Made by a program: the position numbers and the translations under genes. A model generated the notes under the pieces. That model was given only the letters and a program-made list of their open reading frames with translations, was not told the DNA's origin and made no database searches. A stretch of 64,000 nt of DNA from Asterella californica (Eukaryota > Streptophyta > Marchantiopsida > Marchantiales > Aytoniaceae). Positions 21,550 through 32,140 of the stretch are shown in pieces (position 1 is the stretch's first letter; each line of letters begins with the position of its first letter). The stretch lies in contig JAYKYS010000012.1 of NCBI GenBank assembly GCA_036924285.1, forward strand, positions 4,712,001-4,776,000. Direction: 5' to 3'.

Positions 21550-22052
21550 AAGAAAGGTCTATGTATGTGTATGAAATCGTCCATGTGTTATGTATATGTG
21601 TGGTGTATCTTTGACAACGATGTATGTTGTGTAGCGATGCATATACGCACGACACCTGTCACGTCAGTTTAGCACCTTGGCTAGGTTGACCGAGTATGAA
21701 ATGACTAATCTTGGTAGGACCGTTAGTGCCGTTAGAACGAGTTCTTGGGCTAGCCCACTAGGGGTATATTTCGCAGATAAGGCTTGGAGACTTTAGTTCC
21801 TCGAGTTGAGTCTTCAAGCTTCTAGCTATTGTGGATAGTCTTGGTGAGCGCAATCTGGATTCTCTTATGCACAGAGTGGATTTGACTCGACTTTAATGTT
21901 TGTTTAGTGTCGTTTGGTATGATGGAATGAGTACAGATTGTTTATTATTGTGGTACACTTGTGTATGTGTATGACATCGTCCATGTGTTATGTATACGTG
22001 TGACGTATCTCTGAAAGCGATGTATGTTGTGTAGTGATGTGTATGCGCACGA
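21550..22052. repeat. Pair of about 90-bp direct repeats
   Basis: 21,555-21,645 and 21,965-22,052 share 'tatgtgtatgacatcgtccatgtg'-like sequence (21,566 has 'gaaatcg'), 'cgatgtatgttgtgtag' and 'atgcgcacga', with about 10% differences. The 320 bp between them are unassigned. It could mark terminal repeats of a small decayed element, but no TSD was found. Confidence 0.6.
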
Positions 22053-22249
22053 GATCGATTTCTTGCTTGTAGAGAGTTGGTCTTTTCTTCCCACACAAAA
22101 CTTTACATTTCTTTGGAAAGTATTGCGTTATGTTGATGTAAGGATCAGACAACTATGTGTCGTACCTTTGGATTTAGATCTAACATGGTTCTTCTTTTTC
22201 TTGTCACGAGTGATGATTCAAAATATTTTATAAATTCAAAATGATTTAT

Positions 22250-23425
22250 CATTCTTTATCAAAATTATGATCAATTGGTTGATTGACACATCTTTGATAT
22301 GACTAATAGATTTTTGAAATATATTGTTAGTGGTGAATCTTTAATGTGGCCTTATTGCAAGTCAAACAAAATCTCACTTTCATCTACAAATGAAGAACAA
22401 CTATAAATGAATTATATTTATCGATCAAATCTTTTATCATATCTTTGGAAGTCAAGATGATTTTTTTACGTTCATATTTGTGACTAACCCTTTTGAGATT
22501 ATCTTGTTCAAAATGCTCGAGGTGATTTTCAGTCAATTTGGAGTATCTTATTCAGAATTAGGAAGGTGCAGTCCATGAACTTCATGGATCGCAAAGGCCA
22601 AATCGATTATGCACTCCATGAGGTTCATGGGTTGTATCTTCAAAACTGATCCAAGGTTGCTCTGAATCGATTAAAAATTGTCCTGTACGACAATTCGAAC
22701 ATTCTGCACATGACAGCTCGAAACGACTGGTCAACAGATTCAAGCTTAAGAAAATCATTTTGACTTTAAAAAACACAATTGAAAGTTGTAACCACTTGTA
22801 TTTTTCTCGTTTATTGAGCAATTCTCAGTTGTATTCTTCGTTTTTTGTTGAAACTGAGAGTAGACTTGTCATAGCACAACATCACAATGAGACTTCTTCT
22901 CATGCTTTCTAGTATCAATGACCTCACATTAATTCTTGTATCTTAATATAATTGATTGTTTGTTGATGTCTGTTAGTATTTCATGATTTTTCGGTTTGTG
23001 ATATGCTTCTTCATGTAGTAAATTCATCAGTTATGATAAAAAAATCACTTTTTTCTTGTGGCAAGTATGTTTAAGCATTACCTCCTATAATTCATTAGCC
23101 ACAAGTGAAATAAATTATATCACTCGTAAAGTTTTATGTTTGTAATATCAGCGTCAATTAAGATTCTTAAGATATGGAGTTGTGACTGAGGAATCCATGA
23201 GTCTATACTTAAGAGTTGTGAGCTAATGTTTTTCATATTTTTTTCATATTTTGAGATCCAATCCAATATTAAATAGTTTTTCATGAATGTTATCTTCAAA
23301 TTTTTTTTGGGGTACTTCGACGTGAAATCATTGTATAACAATCTACACACGAGTGACATCTTTGATTGAATTCATGTAGAGCGTTGTAATGATAATTTTC
23401 TCAACTTTTGTTTACGAGGGTGAGA
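22250..23425. other. AT-rich flank left of element E
   Basis: No coding frame longer than 80 codons and nothing recognisable. It contains the palindromic 'gcagtccatga' motifs also found right of element E, so both flanks are the same ancestral repeat region. Confidence 0.5.
22568..22634. repeat. Palindromic gcagtccatgaa...ttcatggactgc-type motifs, left flank
   Basis: 22,568-22,592 and 22,611-22,634 are two diverged 25-bp near-palindromes (CCATGAAcTTCATGG core). They match the units at 50,096-50,227 on the other side of element E. Confidence 0.7.
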
Positions 23426-23429
23426 GGAC

Positions 23430-24229
23430 TGTCATGTCACAAGTATCCCATTATTTGTGTGCGTGTTTATATAAGTTTCATTAGGTATGATTATCTTATA
23501 GGTTACTCTAGTTCAAAGATTTAAATCTAGAGTGATCAAAACTAACCATAACTAGCGGAGATACTTATAACTAAGTTGAGGAAACTATTAGACGTTCCAC
23601 TATGGCACTATGTGATAAGTGCGGAGCTCTAAATATGCTTCTCAAAAGTATGTAACTTTGTTGACCATCGCTGATTGGATGCATGATGGAAAGTCATGCA
23701 CAAAGATCTAAAGATGCTCCTCAAAAGACGTATTAGTTTGTTGTCGTCTTCCGATTGGATAAGGTGGAAAGTTAACACTTTACAAAAGCTAAAGTAGGAG
23801 AATCTCTTACTTTTGTAAAATAGAACAAGTAATGTGTGTGCTATTCTTAAAGTCTTAGTAGCCTTTAGAAGTTTTATTATTTTGGATTGCGCATTTACCA
23901 TGAGGTAACGTAACTTAGTGAAAGTTACCACGGTAAGAAGTTGTAGAGTATATAAGGAGGAGTTAGGAGGGTGGAAGGGACTCTCATTTTCCTATCTGTA
24001 AGTAAAGTGAGCATTGGAGACCTTGGGAGTCCTTGAGTATTTTGCGATGCAATGTTGAGAACGGGATTAGAACTTGTTTGCAGGAACGCTATTAGAAGGA
24101 CCGATGTGACCATACGGATCAGAGAGTTGAGTGAAGTGAGCATGGGTGTACTTAAATCTTTGTAATTATGATGCACTAGTAATCCTAGTCATCGGAGGTA
24201 CCCTTGGGTGAGAGACATGCCGGCTTACA
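23430..24229 (+). repeat. 5' LTR of element E
   Basis: It runs from TGTCATG to CTTACA and matches 49,150-49,947 throughout. A TATA-like 'gtagagtatataaggagg' lies at 23,942-23,960, about 270 bp before the LTR end, and is conserved in the 3' LTR (49,662-49,680). It is the likely core promoter. The ORFs on the minus strand (23,629-23,931) recur in the 3' LTR only because the LTRs are copies. Confidence 0.93.
23942..23960 (+). promoter_or_regulatory. TATA-box candidate of element E LTR
   Basis: 'agtatataagga' is conserved in both LTRs at equivalent positions, in sense orientation upstream of gag. A plant TATA box followed by a transcription start about 30 bp downstream would fit the U3/R border. 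Confidence 0.6.
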
Positions 24230-24232
24230 TTT

Positions 24233-24251
24233 TGGTTCTGTTGCCGAGACC
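24233..24251 (+). other. Primer-binding site of element E
   Basis: TGGTTCTGTTGCCGAGACC begins 3 nt after the LTR end. It starts with TGG as required for pairing to a tRNA CCA end. The primer tRNA was not identified. Confidence 0.7.
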
Positions 24252-24819
24252 TCGATACAAAGATTCGTATTTAGTCTTTAATACAGTTCATGGCTGTTTT
24301 TGAGCGTGAGTTCAGAACCTTTGTACATACACCATGTTATAGAGGGCAAGATAAGCTTTCCAATAAGCTTGATATCTCCGAGAGATCAATTGTGAGGAGA
24401 GAGTTAAGTCTTTCGGAAGTTAAGAGGGTTTTTCGGTATCAAATAGTGAGCTCTCGGGAAAGAGTTTACAGTCAATTTCATATTTTCAGTTTTTGGAGTT
24501 AGACCTTGAAATCTTCCAAGCTTATAGCTTGCAAGATAAGCTATCTAGGCACCCAAATCATGCATGAATTGATCGAGTAGAACTGGAGTTATGGCATTCG
24601 AAGCGAAAAGGGGTCAAATTTGTTATATCGCATGCTGAAGTGAAAGAGTGAAAGAATTTCAGAATTCTTGAGAGGGTTATGTTCGATCTATGAGGCTCAG
24701 AGTTGACAAGTTAAGCTTGTACTTAGTAATGTGAGAGATTGCTAAGAGAGAAGATCATCAAGTGATCAAAAGTGTCAAACAAGCTATATGGTGAGAGAGA
24801 TGTATGACGAATCATCGTC
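24252..24819. other. Leader of element E
   Basis: This untranslated region between the primer-binding site and the first ORF has no conserved coding frame. The packaging signal would be expected here. ORF 24,290-24,502 has no recognisable product. Confidence 0.5.
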
Positions 24820-25284
24820 ATGGAAGGACAGCAAGAGTGGAAATTGAGGCTGAGCAAGATTCTTCAAGGCTACGCGGTGATAGTTACCGCTGATCTGACG
24901 AAAGGAGAATTTCGACTAGAATTTGAGGAAGAAGTAGAGAGTAGTCGTAAGAATCTGGAGAAGAACTCGAGGTGCGTTTTGTGTGGAGAAGAAGGACATA
25001 AAGTAAGCAAGTGTCCTACGAAGAATAGACTTTTGCGTGAGCGAAGAGGGTTGGTCGACTTAAGCTTGCACATAGGTCCTTCTTCCTCTAGACAAGACGT
25101 CATTGACCCTACAACCTTTTGTCCTAGATGTGGAGTGGACGGGATTCCAGTTGAGCATGAGTGTAGCGCAGTGGTTGCTTTACTAGAAACCGTAGCCGAA
25201 GATCTCGAGAGAAGATTGAGTGTAGAAATGGAACGAGTGAAGATCTCTAGCGAGGATGAAGATAGTATGTCACACGTTAAATAA
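24820..25284 (+). CDS. Upstream ORF of element E with CCHC zinc knuckle
   Basis: The 154-residue ORF has an intact retroviral-type knuckle CVLCGEEGHKVSKC (CX2CX4HX4C, about residues 52-65) and a second cysteine cluster CPRCGVDGIPVEHEC (CX2CX8HXC, about residues 101-115). It ends in an acidic tail ('SSEDEDSMS'). It precedes the normal gag (25,420) by 135 nt in the same strand, inside the 5' internal region. Standard Gypsy elements have the knuckle at the gag C-terminus, not in a separate upstream ORF. It could be an added RNA-binding accessory protein or a displaced duplicate. It is one of the few intact frames here. Confidence 0.65.
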   Translation: MEGQQEWKLRLSKILQGYAVIVTADLTKGEFRLEFEEEVESSRKNLEKNSRCVLCGEEGHKVSKCPTKNRLLRERRGLVDLSLHIGPSSSRQDVIDPTTFCPRCGVDGIPVEHECSAVVALLETVAEDLERRLSVEMERVKISSEDEDSMSHVK

Positions 25285-25419
25285 GATGACCATGAGAGTC
25301 AAGCTTATTCCAACCTTTGGAGAGGAGAGATCTCAACGGAGAAATTGTGAATTGCGGTGAAATTCGATCTTCACATCCACAAGCAATATCTTGAGTAAGA
25401 AGAAGAAAAGAAGAGAAGA

Positions 25420-26427
25420 ATGGGGAAACTTCCGGTGTTTTACGAAAAGGATGGAGAAGACGTGGAAGGATTTGTGAGGGACTTCAAAAGAGCATGCATT
25501 GGCAATGGAGATCGAAAGAAGAGCGAGTGGGTAGGGTTGATACCTGAATTTCTTGAGAATTCTGCATTGACATGGTATGAAGAGAAGCGTAGTAGGGACT
25601 CCAGATGATACTTGGGAAGTATTGACGGAGGCCTTAATTGAAACTTTTCTTCCTGATGAAAGTTGTGAGAAGTTAATGGTAGAGGTAACTTACCTCAAAC
25701 AAGGAGAGAAAGAGAAAGTAAGGACTTACGCCAAGAGGGTGGAGAAATTAGAACAGAAGTTTCGGGTGGTTTTACGAAAGAGTGGAGATGTAGTAGAGCC
25801 AACGATGGTGGGCATTGGAGCAATGCTCACAAAGAATTTTATTGGAGGATTGAGGCCGGAGATTCGAACACAAGTGCGGTATGAGAGACCAACTTCGAAG
25901 GCTGATGCAGTGAAGATCGCAACCAGGATGAAAGAGAGTCTGGATGGAGACGACTTGCAACCAATGACTGATGGGGCAGCATGTGAGGATGTGCAAGTGC
26001 CGAGCATGCCAACTCTGACGACTGCGAGTGTTTCGACTGTTTGATTTCAGAATCTGACTCCGATAGCTCTTACTAGTGCGGTTATAGCCATTGTACCATC
26101 CAGGTCTGTACTCCCGACTTTCGTGATGAGTTGAAAAGTCTGACAGAGTCTCTGGCAGATTTGAAGATCAATATGGTGAATTTGTTACAACACCGGAGTC
26201 CAAATGTTGGAGAGGACTCACGAGGTTATGAGAACTATCAGTCCAGAGGTGGACCACAGCAAGGATCACCAAGTAACTACACGAACCAAGGATGTTTTAC
26301 GTGTGGAGGATCACCCTTCCAACGTAATTGTCCAAGTCGTAATGGTGGAACGGCGGATGGAGCTTCAACTTCACAAAGCAAGGACAAGGGTGTGGCATGC
26401 ATTGACATCTTGGAGCCACGAGATGTA
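25420..26427 (+). pseudogene. gag: Gag of element E (capsid and zinc knuckle), frameshifted, split by F2
   Basis: 25,420-25,608 begins 'MGKLPVFYEKDGEDVEGFVRDF' and has 'NSALTWYEEK', a classic Retrotrans_gag pattern. A frame change leads to 25,577-26,044 ('WEVLTEALIETFLPDE', 'YLKQGEKEKVRTYAKRVEKLEQKF', 'FIGGLRPEIRTQV'). After a stop at 26,042, 26,131-26,427 carries 'CFTCGGSPFQRNC', a knuckle that has lost its His. The frame enters F2 at 26,428 and continues on its far side at 44,753. Confidence 0.9.
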
Positions 26428-26659
26428 TGTAGTGTCGCATGATTACTCATTTTGCCCATTTAGTATACAAGATATCGTTCCCACAGAGGATTTGCACAAG
26501 TAACGCTGCTCTAAGTTCTAAGATCTGTTCAAACACACAAACACACGGGTTTTGCCTAGAAATCCCGTCTTCTCACAAAACCACGCGTCTTCCAGGCACG
26601 CCAAAAGGTGCTCTAGACCTAAACAAACAACTACTAACTAAAATATCACACAACTATTC

Positions 26660-26785
26660 ACAGAGAAGCTCGGGAAGACGATCTTCCTGCTTCTAGGTCG
26701 CTTCTTCCGGTCTTCTCAGTACCGTCTTCCTGAAGCAATTCTCGGCTTCTGGGGGTTCAACTCGTCTTCTCACACCTCCAGAAGA
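26660..26785. repeat. F2 left subterminal GTCTTC/GAAGAC cluster
   Basis: At least four hexamers ('gggaagacg', 'cggtcttctc', 'ccgtcttcct', 'tcgtcttctc') plus degenerate forms lie about 240-350 bp from the left end, parallel to F1 12,257-12,351. Confidence 0.85.
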
Positions 26786-26799
26786 CTGTCCTGCTTCGC

Positions 26800-28020
26800 A
26801 GAAGTCGACTAGCAACGACTGTTATACCTTACTCACTCTCACATTCCAACGAGTCAGATTAATCACAGGGCGTATGCCCCTTGTAGTCTTCCCAAGCTTT
26901 TGCCTACGGAAATAGTCTTCCTGCAGCACTACAACGACATTCACCTTCACGGAAGCTCAATAGAAGTCTCGGAAGCTCACTAGAAGAAGGTAAGAAGATA
27001 GGGAAGATGAGAGAAGATGGAGAAGAAGAGAAAATCCAAACAAGAGAAAACAAGATAAAAAGGAGAAATTAAGATTCCGACAGGCTTCTAGTCCGGATCC
27101 TGACTAACAAGCCATCCCTGCCTGTAATAGTGTGGGGAGGAAGACAACAAACGTGAGTACAATGGCATCGTCTTCCACTCGAGGATGTCGTCTTCTGTTG
27201 CGGGAAGAAGGCTTCTTTTTTCTTCTCTTTGCTGCTCCGACTACTCTGTCTTCTGGGATCTCTTATCCCTAAGACCGTCCGTACGTAGATCCTATGTGCT
27301 CTACTAGACGAGCCAAGCTACACTTCCACAACTACTAACAGTCACCGCCACTCAAGAAGAACACTTCCCATGCACAATTGGGAGCGAATTCAAGGAAACC
27401 CACCACCCAGAAGACATGAACAAAGCTTCTGCACTCAAATCAACAATCCAATTCCCGAGAAGAAGTCACATTGGCATTGGGAAGCTCACTCCCTCTACTT
27501 TCTGCGCCTACTCCTCGACACACCAATCTAGTCAACAGGACTGCACGAGGATGCCGTTCCCTGTTCCTAAACTGTCCACTACTTCTATCTACATCTTCGA
27601 ACCACTGCTGGTAACAAGCATGCAGACCCCTCTTGTGTATTCTCAGACTATTCGTATGTTTCCAACAACGGGTGTAGTGTACACTGTAATGCCTATCATG
27701 TGTCTGTGTGTGTTCTCCGTCTGCACTGTCAAATCGATGTGTGTGTGTGCAGAGCCTACAGAACCCCGATTTCCTACCTTTCGATCCTACTTATGCCGCT
27801 GCCATGAGAAACCAGAGGAGGCGACCACCAGGGAGAGAGAGGCGCTGACAGGAGGCTCCCACTCCACATGCAAGCGGTTCCCCTTCCTAATTAGCCATCC
27901 ACCTTGTTGCTCCTACGCTACCTATGCTGCCACATGGTATCCTAATTAATTTTACACTGAAAAACTGCCACCCTTAAGATAGCATGTTCAATCCTACTAA
28001 ATTTGGAGTTGTCACTTCGG
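26800..28020. other. F2 non-coding left arm
   Basis: The stretch is homologous to F1 12,370-13,650 and presumably the 3' arm of the minus-strand gene. ORF 27,416-27,949 (plus) is not conserved as a frame in F1 and is treated as chance. Confidence 0.5.
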
Positions 28021-28027
28021 TTACTAT

Positions 28028-28741
28028 CTATTCTGATTGCTCGGAGGTAACCTCTACCTGATCTGTTCCTATCGGAGCTCCTAACGCGGCTTTTGATAAG
28101 CTAGAAAGCCCTGCAGTTACCTCGGGTGTCACTGAGGTGGCTTCCTCCTCATCGCTCTTCGCTGGCCCTGCTGTCGCTGTTGCTGCTTCTTCGTCGGCTT
28201 CGGCTTCGGCTTCTGACTCTGCTTCTGCTTCTGCTTCGGAAGACGGAAGCGTCTTCTGGGAAGCGGAGTCAACCGGTGCTTCCTCGCTCTTCTGGAGCAT
28301 CAGTTCGGTACTAGGGACCATGGCGACCTCATGGGGGTCCGGGGAAGTCGCTTCCTCCACGCGGAATACCTGAGAAGACGACTCGTCTTCCTGTCTTCCA
28401 GAAGACATCTTGTCTTCCGAGGCGTCCTCCGGAGTCTTCTCGACTTCCAACGCTGTCACTACCAAGTGCACAGCGAGGTCGAACTCCTCCTTCTCCAATT
28501 CGGATCCAGTAGATGGTGCTGGAGCTTGAGAAGATGCAGTTGCGGGTGTCGGAAGCGAGGGAAGACCATAGAGTGTCTTCACTCTCTCTATCTGCCGATC
28601 CAAATACCTGAACATGCTCTCCTTGCATTCCACCAACATCGTCTTGGACTCGTTGTCCCATCCTCTAGCCAGGATAAGCAACTTCCTACCCGCGGTGAAG
28701 TTGAACTTCTTCCGAAGCGCTTCCACCGACTGTGCTAGCAT
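28028..28741 (-). CDS. F2 ORF downstream of conserved UAG: acidic tail protein
   Basis: The 237-residue frame opens 'MLAQSVEALRKKFNFTAG', then 'MFRYLDRQIERVKTLYGL', and becomes extremely acidic with an Ala/Glu run ('EAEAEAESEAEAEADEE', encoded by a short imperfect repeat at 28,190-28,240). It follows the coiled-coil ORF in the same frame after a single TAG. F1 has the same TAG, so the two ORFs may be one protein made by readthrough, or two proteins. No enzyme motif. No homologous family recognised. Confidence 0.55.
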   Translation of the reverse strand: MLAQSVEALRKKFNFTAGRKLLILARGWDNESKTMLVECKESMFRYLDRQIERVKTLYGLPSLPTPATASSQAPAPSTGSELEKEEFDLAVHLVVTALEVEKTPEDASEDKMSSGRQEDESSSQVFRVEEATSPDPHEVAMVPSTELMLQKSEEAPVDSASQKTLPSSEAEAEAESEAEAEADEEAATATAGPAKSDEEEATSVTPEVTAGLSSLSKAALGAPIGTDQVEVTSEQSE

Positions 28742-28744
28742 CTC

Positions 28745-29632
28745 CTACGCACGAGCTTCCGCTGCCTCCCGCTGCGTCTTCTCAGTTGCAACTCGCTCTT
28801 CTGCGGCTTCCCGCTGCGTCGTCCATGTCATCTTCTCCTCTGCGAGGGCGGTGATCTTCTCTCGCACTCGGAGAACCTCCTGATTGCGTTGCTGTACACG
28901 CGCCTGCAACTCTTGGTTGCTCTTCCGAAGTTGCACCAGCTCCTTGGCAGAAGCGGCTGCTTCTGCCTTGTACTTCGCTGCGAGCTTCTCCGTGGTGCGG
29001 AGACTAGCTTCCAACGCCTCTGTCTTCTTCTGGTCTTTTTCTTGTCGCAGCAAGGTGCGCAGACCAAATCCAGGTTGTAAAGGCCTCTCCTGAGCCTTTG
29101 CTCTCTTCTCCAGAAACTCCATAGCGGGCTGGATCTTGGATCGGAAGAAGGAACTGAACTCCTCCAGTCGTCTTCCTGCGAAAGACATGCTCATCTCCAC
29201 GGCTTGGTCGGAGGTCTCTACCTTGTCTTCCAGAGGCAAGGATGCATCTTCCACCACTATGGTCTTCATCTTCTGCGCACGGGAAGAAACTACTCTTCTC
29301 ATCTTCCAGGGTGGAAGATCCCTCCCCATGGCAGAAGCGGTCCTCTTCACTGCGCTTCCCGGCATCGCAGTAGGAGTATCCCTCCTTCCCTTGTCTTCTG
29401 GAGTCTTCGGAAGACTCCCTGGTGTGGCAGAAACGGTCTTCTGCTCAACTCGGGTGCTCAAGGACTCCTCCGATGAGTCAGACTCCGATCCCGAATGAAT
29501 GGGGAAGATGGTCTTCCTAGGTACACTCCTAGGACCCATCTTCTTCGGAGATGTGGCGTCTTCCGACCCACTAGAGTCATCTTCCCTCACCAGAAGCGTC
29601 TTTTGATGAGAGCCGGGTCTCAGCTGCGGCAT
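28745..29632 (-). CDS. F2 coiled-coil ORF
   Basis: This 295-residue frame has an N-terminal Ser/Pro/acidic half with scattered 'SSGSEDATSPKK'-type patches and basic stretches. Its C-terminal half (from about residue 165) is long and heptad-rich ('LRKSNQELQARVQQRNQEVLRVREKI' pattern, broken here for brevity), a clear coiled coil ending 'REAAEARA' before TAG. Its ATG overlaps the stop of the preceding ORF (TGATG at 29,630-29,634). Structure suggests a multimerising protein, Gag-like or structural. Reading of function goes no further. Confidence 0.6.
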   Translation of the reverse strand: MPQLRPGSHQKTLLVREDDSSGSEDATSPKKMGPRSVPRKTIFPIHSGSESDSSEESLSTRVEQKTVSATPGSLPKTPEDKGRRDTPTAMPGSAVKRTASAMGRDLPPWKMRRVVSSRAQKMKTIVVEDASLPLEDKVETSDQAVEMSMSFAGRRLEEFSSFFRSKIQPAMEFLEKRAKAQERPLQPGFGLRTLLRQEKDQKKTEALEASLRTTEKLAAKYKAEAAASAKELVQLRKSNQELQARVQQRNQEVLRVREKITALAEEKMTWTTQREAAEERVATEKTQREAAEARA

Positions 29633-29900
29633 CAGAGTGGGAGGGGGAGTTGCGGCTGCTGCTCGGTCATCGTCTCCGAGGTCTCCTCCTTCGCCTCTTG
29701 TTGCCCTGTTGGCCCATACTTCACCAACTGATCTCCCCTGAGATCCCCCATGGCTACGTACAAGTAACAGAGGAAAGGTGTCATGTGTCCTCCTGCAGGG
29801 GTAGCTAAGTACGTTAGCTCCGCCTGTACATATATGTGGAAGAATGCGCCCCAGTTGACAGGCACTCCTTCATCCCACACTGCTTCCAGGAACTCCACGT
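29632..29900 (-). pseudogene. 3' part of the F2 upstream ORF, cut by composite B
   Basis: The minus-strand frame reads 'VEFLEAVWDEGVPVNWGAFF', 'YVQAELTYLATPAGGH' and 'LCYLYVAMGDLRG', then a Gln/Glu-rich tail. The Met start of the ORF at 29,925 comes from the LTR of B. The true upstream part is 42,279-42,750. Ignoring B and one ACGT copy leaves the frame continuous from 'GDQD' into 'VEFLE'. The 'NWGAFF...QAELTYL' segment recalls domains found in plant transposon-encoded proteins, but I cannot name the family with confidence. Confidence 0.65.
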
Positions 29901-31974
29901 TGTCGTGATGTGAATTATTCCACATAGTGAATAATTCACCTCTCAGTTAGAAGTTAGTCTCTCTGAGTGAAGTTAAGACCTCAGAGAAGTCGATTCTGGA
30001 GGAAGTGAGCATTCGAAAATCTGAAAACACCACGGCGTAGGTCTCGTCGCGCTGATCACCGTGGTATGTTCAAAAGTTACAAACGGAGTTGCAGGCGAAA
30101 AGTTACTTGAGGTTCTTCTACAAGATTTCTGATACCAAGAAATTTACCATAAATCTGAGTGAGTTCGAAAAATACTTTTTAGATTTTTCTCATGTAGATT
30201 GTAGATTGTAGTATTTGTTTAAAATTCAAAATGTACAAAAAGAGCACTTCTAGAGAAAGTTATGGCACTTTGTGTTAGCAAAGGAAAGACGAAATACCGC
30301 AGCTTTCTAGCATATTAGCTTAGAAACTAATCTTCAAAACCAGTTGTGAGATCAACTTCCGTGGTGCAGCTGAGAAACTTGTAGGGAGGAGGTCTCCGGA
30401 TCAAATCCCTTCAGACTCACAACCGGCTTGGAGTAGGCTGGCCCCTTCGGGGGAATTTGAGGGGCACCAAGTTGCCTAGGGGCGGGACACTAGATGTCCC
30501 TTAAACGTACCGTGAATGCGAGACGCCTCCGTCTACCCCTGCACTAGTGCAATCACCTAGTGTGGATGCTAGAGTGAGATTATCATCGGGTTTCGAAATG
30601 GACCTCTCACCTTCGGGTTGGCGGGATAATTAGTACGAATTCGGTTGCGGCCCTCTAAGTCCTGGGTAGCGAGATGGCATCAAAGATACTCCAAGTAGGT
30701 ATCAATTCTTTTGTAGAAAAATGTAAAGTTCGAAATATTATTCACTTGGGTAGAAAAATCAAGTGAAACTAATACCTGAGGCAACACTTACGGCACTTCG
30801 AAGTTTAAGGGGGCCGGAAAACGACAATGGTGATAACTCGAGCTCCACGTGTAAGAACGAGGTGATTCCGGTGGCCAGAGGTAGCCGTGGTGGAATTACT
30901 TCGAGAGGAGGTGTCAAATGAGATTACCATCGGGTTTCGAAATGGATCTCTCACCTTCGGGTTGGCGGGATAATTAGTACGAATTCGGTTGCGGCCCTCT
31001 AAGTCTTGGGTAGCGAGATGGCATCAAAGATACTCCAAGTCGATACCAATTCTTTTGTAGAAAAATGTAAAGTTCGAAATATTATTCACTTGGGTCGAAA
31101 AATCAAGCGAAACTGATACTTGAGGCAACACTTACAGCACTTCGAAGTTTAAGGGGGCCGGAAAACGACAATGGTGATAACTCGAGCTCCACGTGTAAGA
31201 ACGAGGTGATTCCGGTGGCAAGAGGTAGCCGTGGTGGAGTTACTTCGAGTGGAGGTGTCAAATGCTGACTGTACAGCCGAGACGGTGGCCGTCCGTACAG
31301 ATGAACCTGCAAAGCTTAGTGAAATAGTCTTCTTACGTGTAGATTTTTTATCAGTGATTTATTTTTCTGCTGCCATCTGTTTAGGGCGTCTTTTACCTCT
31401 GTCAGGTGACACTGAAGGTTGCGTAGGATGGAGGAAAACCCAGAGGGGTGTACTCCGGAGGGAGAGAATTGGCAGCGCATTATCGCATTATCGCAGTTTG
31501 TCGATCATCGAGCAGTGTAGAGTTTATCGTGCGAGAGCTATCGAGTAGAGAGAAACAGTAGAATTGAGGAGAGAAATTTTGCACAGAGGTTACGTCTGAA
31601 GAGAACTTCTGTCTGATCAGAGTTTTGATATCGAAGGAATGAGAGTAGAGGGCAGAATCGAGTAGAGAGGAGACCAAGAACTTGTACGTGTATCTTTCTG
31701 AAAAGAAAACGGGAAGCTTCTAGGTGAACGCGCTGGTGCTTCACAGGAGCAGTTTTCTGATATTCTGAGTTACTAAACGTGAGCTTTGCAAATCTGAATG
31801 ACTTGGAGTTGAAGATCTACTTGCACGCCGTGTGTTTTATCTTGGCCAGATCGAAATCGTGCTGGTGTGTTTTCTTACGATTCGTATTCCGTGTGAGGTT
31901 TTCGCCCTCTTCTTCACGATCGTATCACAGCTAGAAGGTTCGCCCTTCCCAGGAAACTCTCGCCTCGACATACA
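29901..31974 (+). repeat. LTR-a of composite B (plus strand, with 344-bp internal duplication)
   Basis: It runs from TGTCGTGATGTG to about ...CTCGACATACA. It is the inverse of LTR-b and LTR-c. It is about 344 bp longer because 30,575-30,918 is tandemly repeated at 30,919-31,262. The first 30 bp contain an internal palindrome (TGAATTATTCC...GAATAATTCA). Confidence 0.88.
30575..31262. repeat. 344-bp tandem duplication inside LTR-a
   Basis: Units 30,575-30,918 and 30,919-31,262 both begin 'tgagattaycatcgggtttc' and share the end 'ggaggtgtcaaatg'. There are a few differences between units. It is absent from LTR-b and LTR-c. Confidence 0.88.
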
Positions 31975-31977
31975 ATC

Positions 31978-31995
31978 TGGTGCTTCCACTGAGAG
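31978..31995 (+). other. Primer-binding site of truncated copy in composite B
   Basis: TGGTGCTTCCACTGAGAG, identical to that of element C and to the full B copy (40,524-40,541, minus strand). Confidence 0.75.
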
Positions 31996-32140
31996 GCTTC
32001 TTGGGGTGATTGATCGTGAAGTTGAGTTCCAAGACGAAGAGGAAGATGGATCGGAAGAGCGGAAGCGCGGAAGCGCTGCTGGTGCTACCTCTACGGCTGC
32101 TGCATCTACGTTTGCTGCAGCACCTACTGTAGCCCCTGCG

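Noticed and set aside
23629..23931. 100-aa ORF seen twice (also 49,349-49,651)
   Set aside because: It recurs only because both lie in the LTRs of element E; it is antisense to the element.
27416..27949. 177-aa plus-strand ORF in F2
   Set aside because: The frame is broken in the homologous part of F1, and its composition follows the local GAAGAC-rich repeat.
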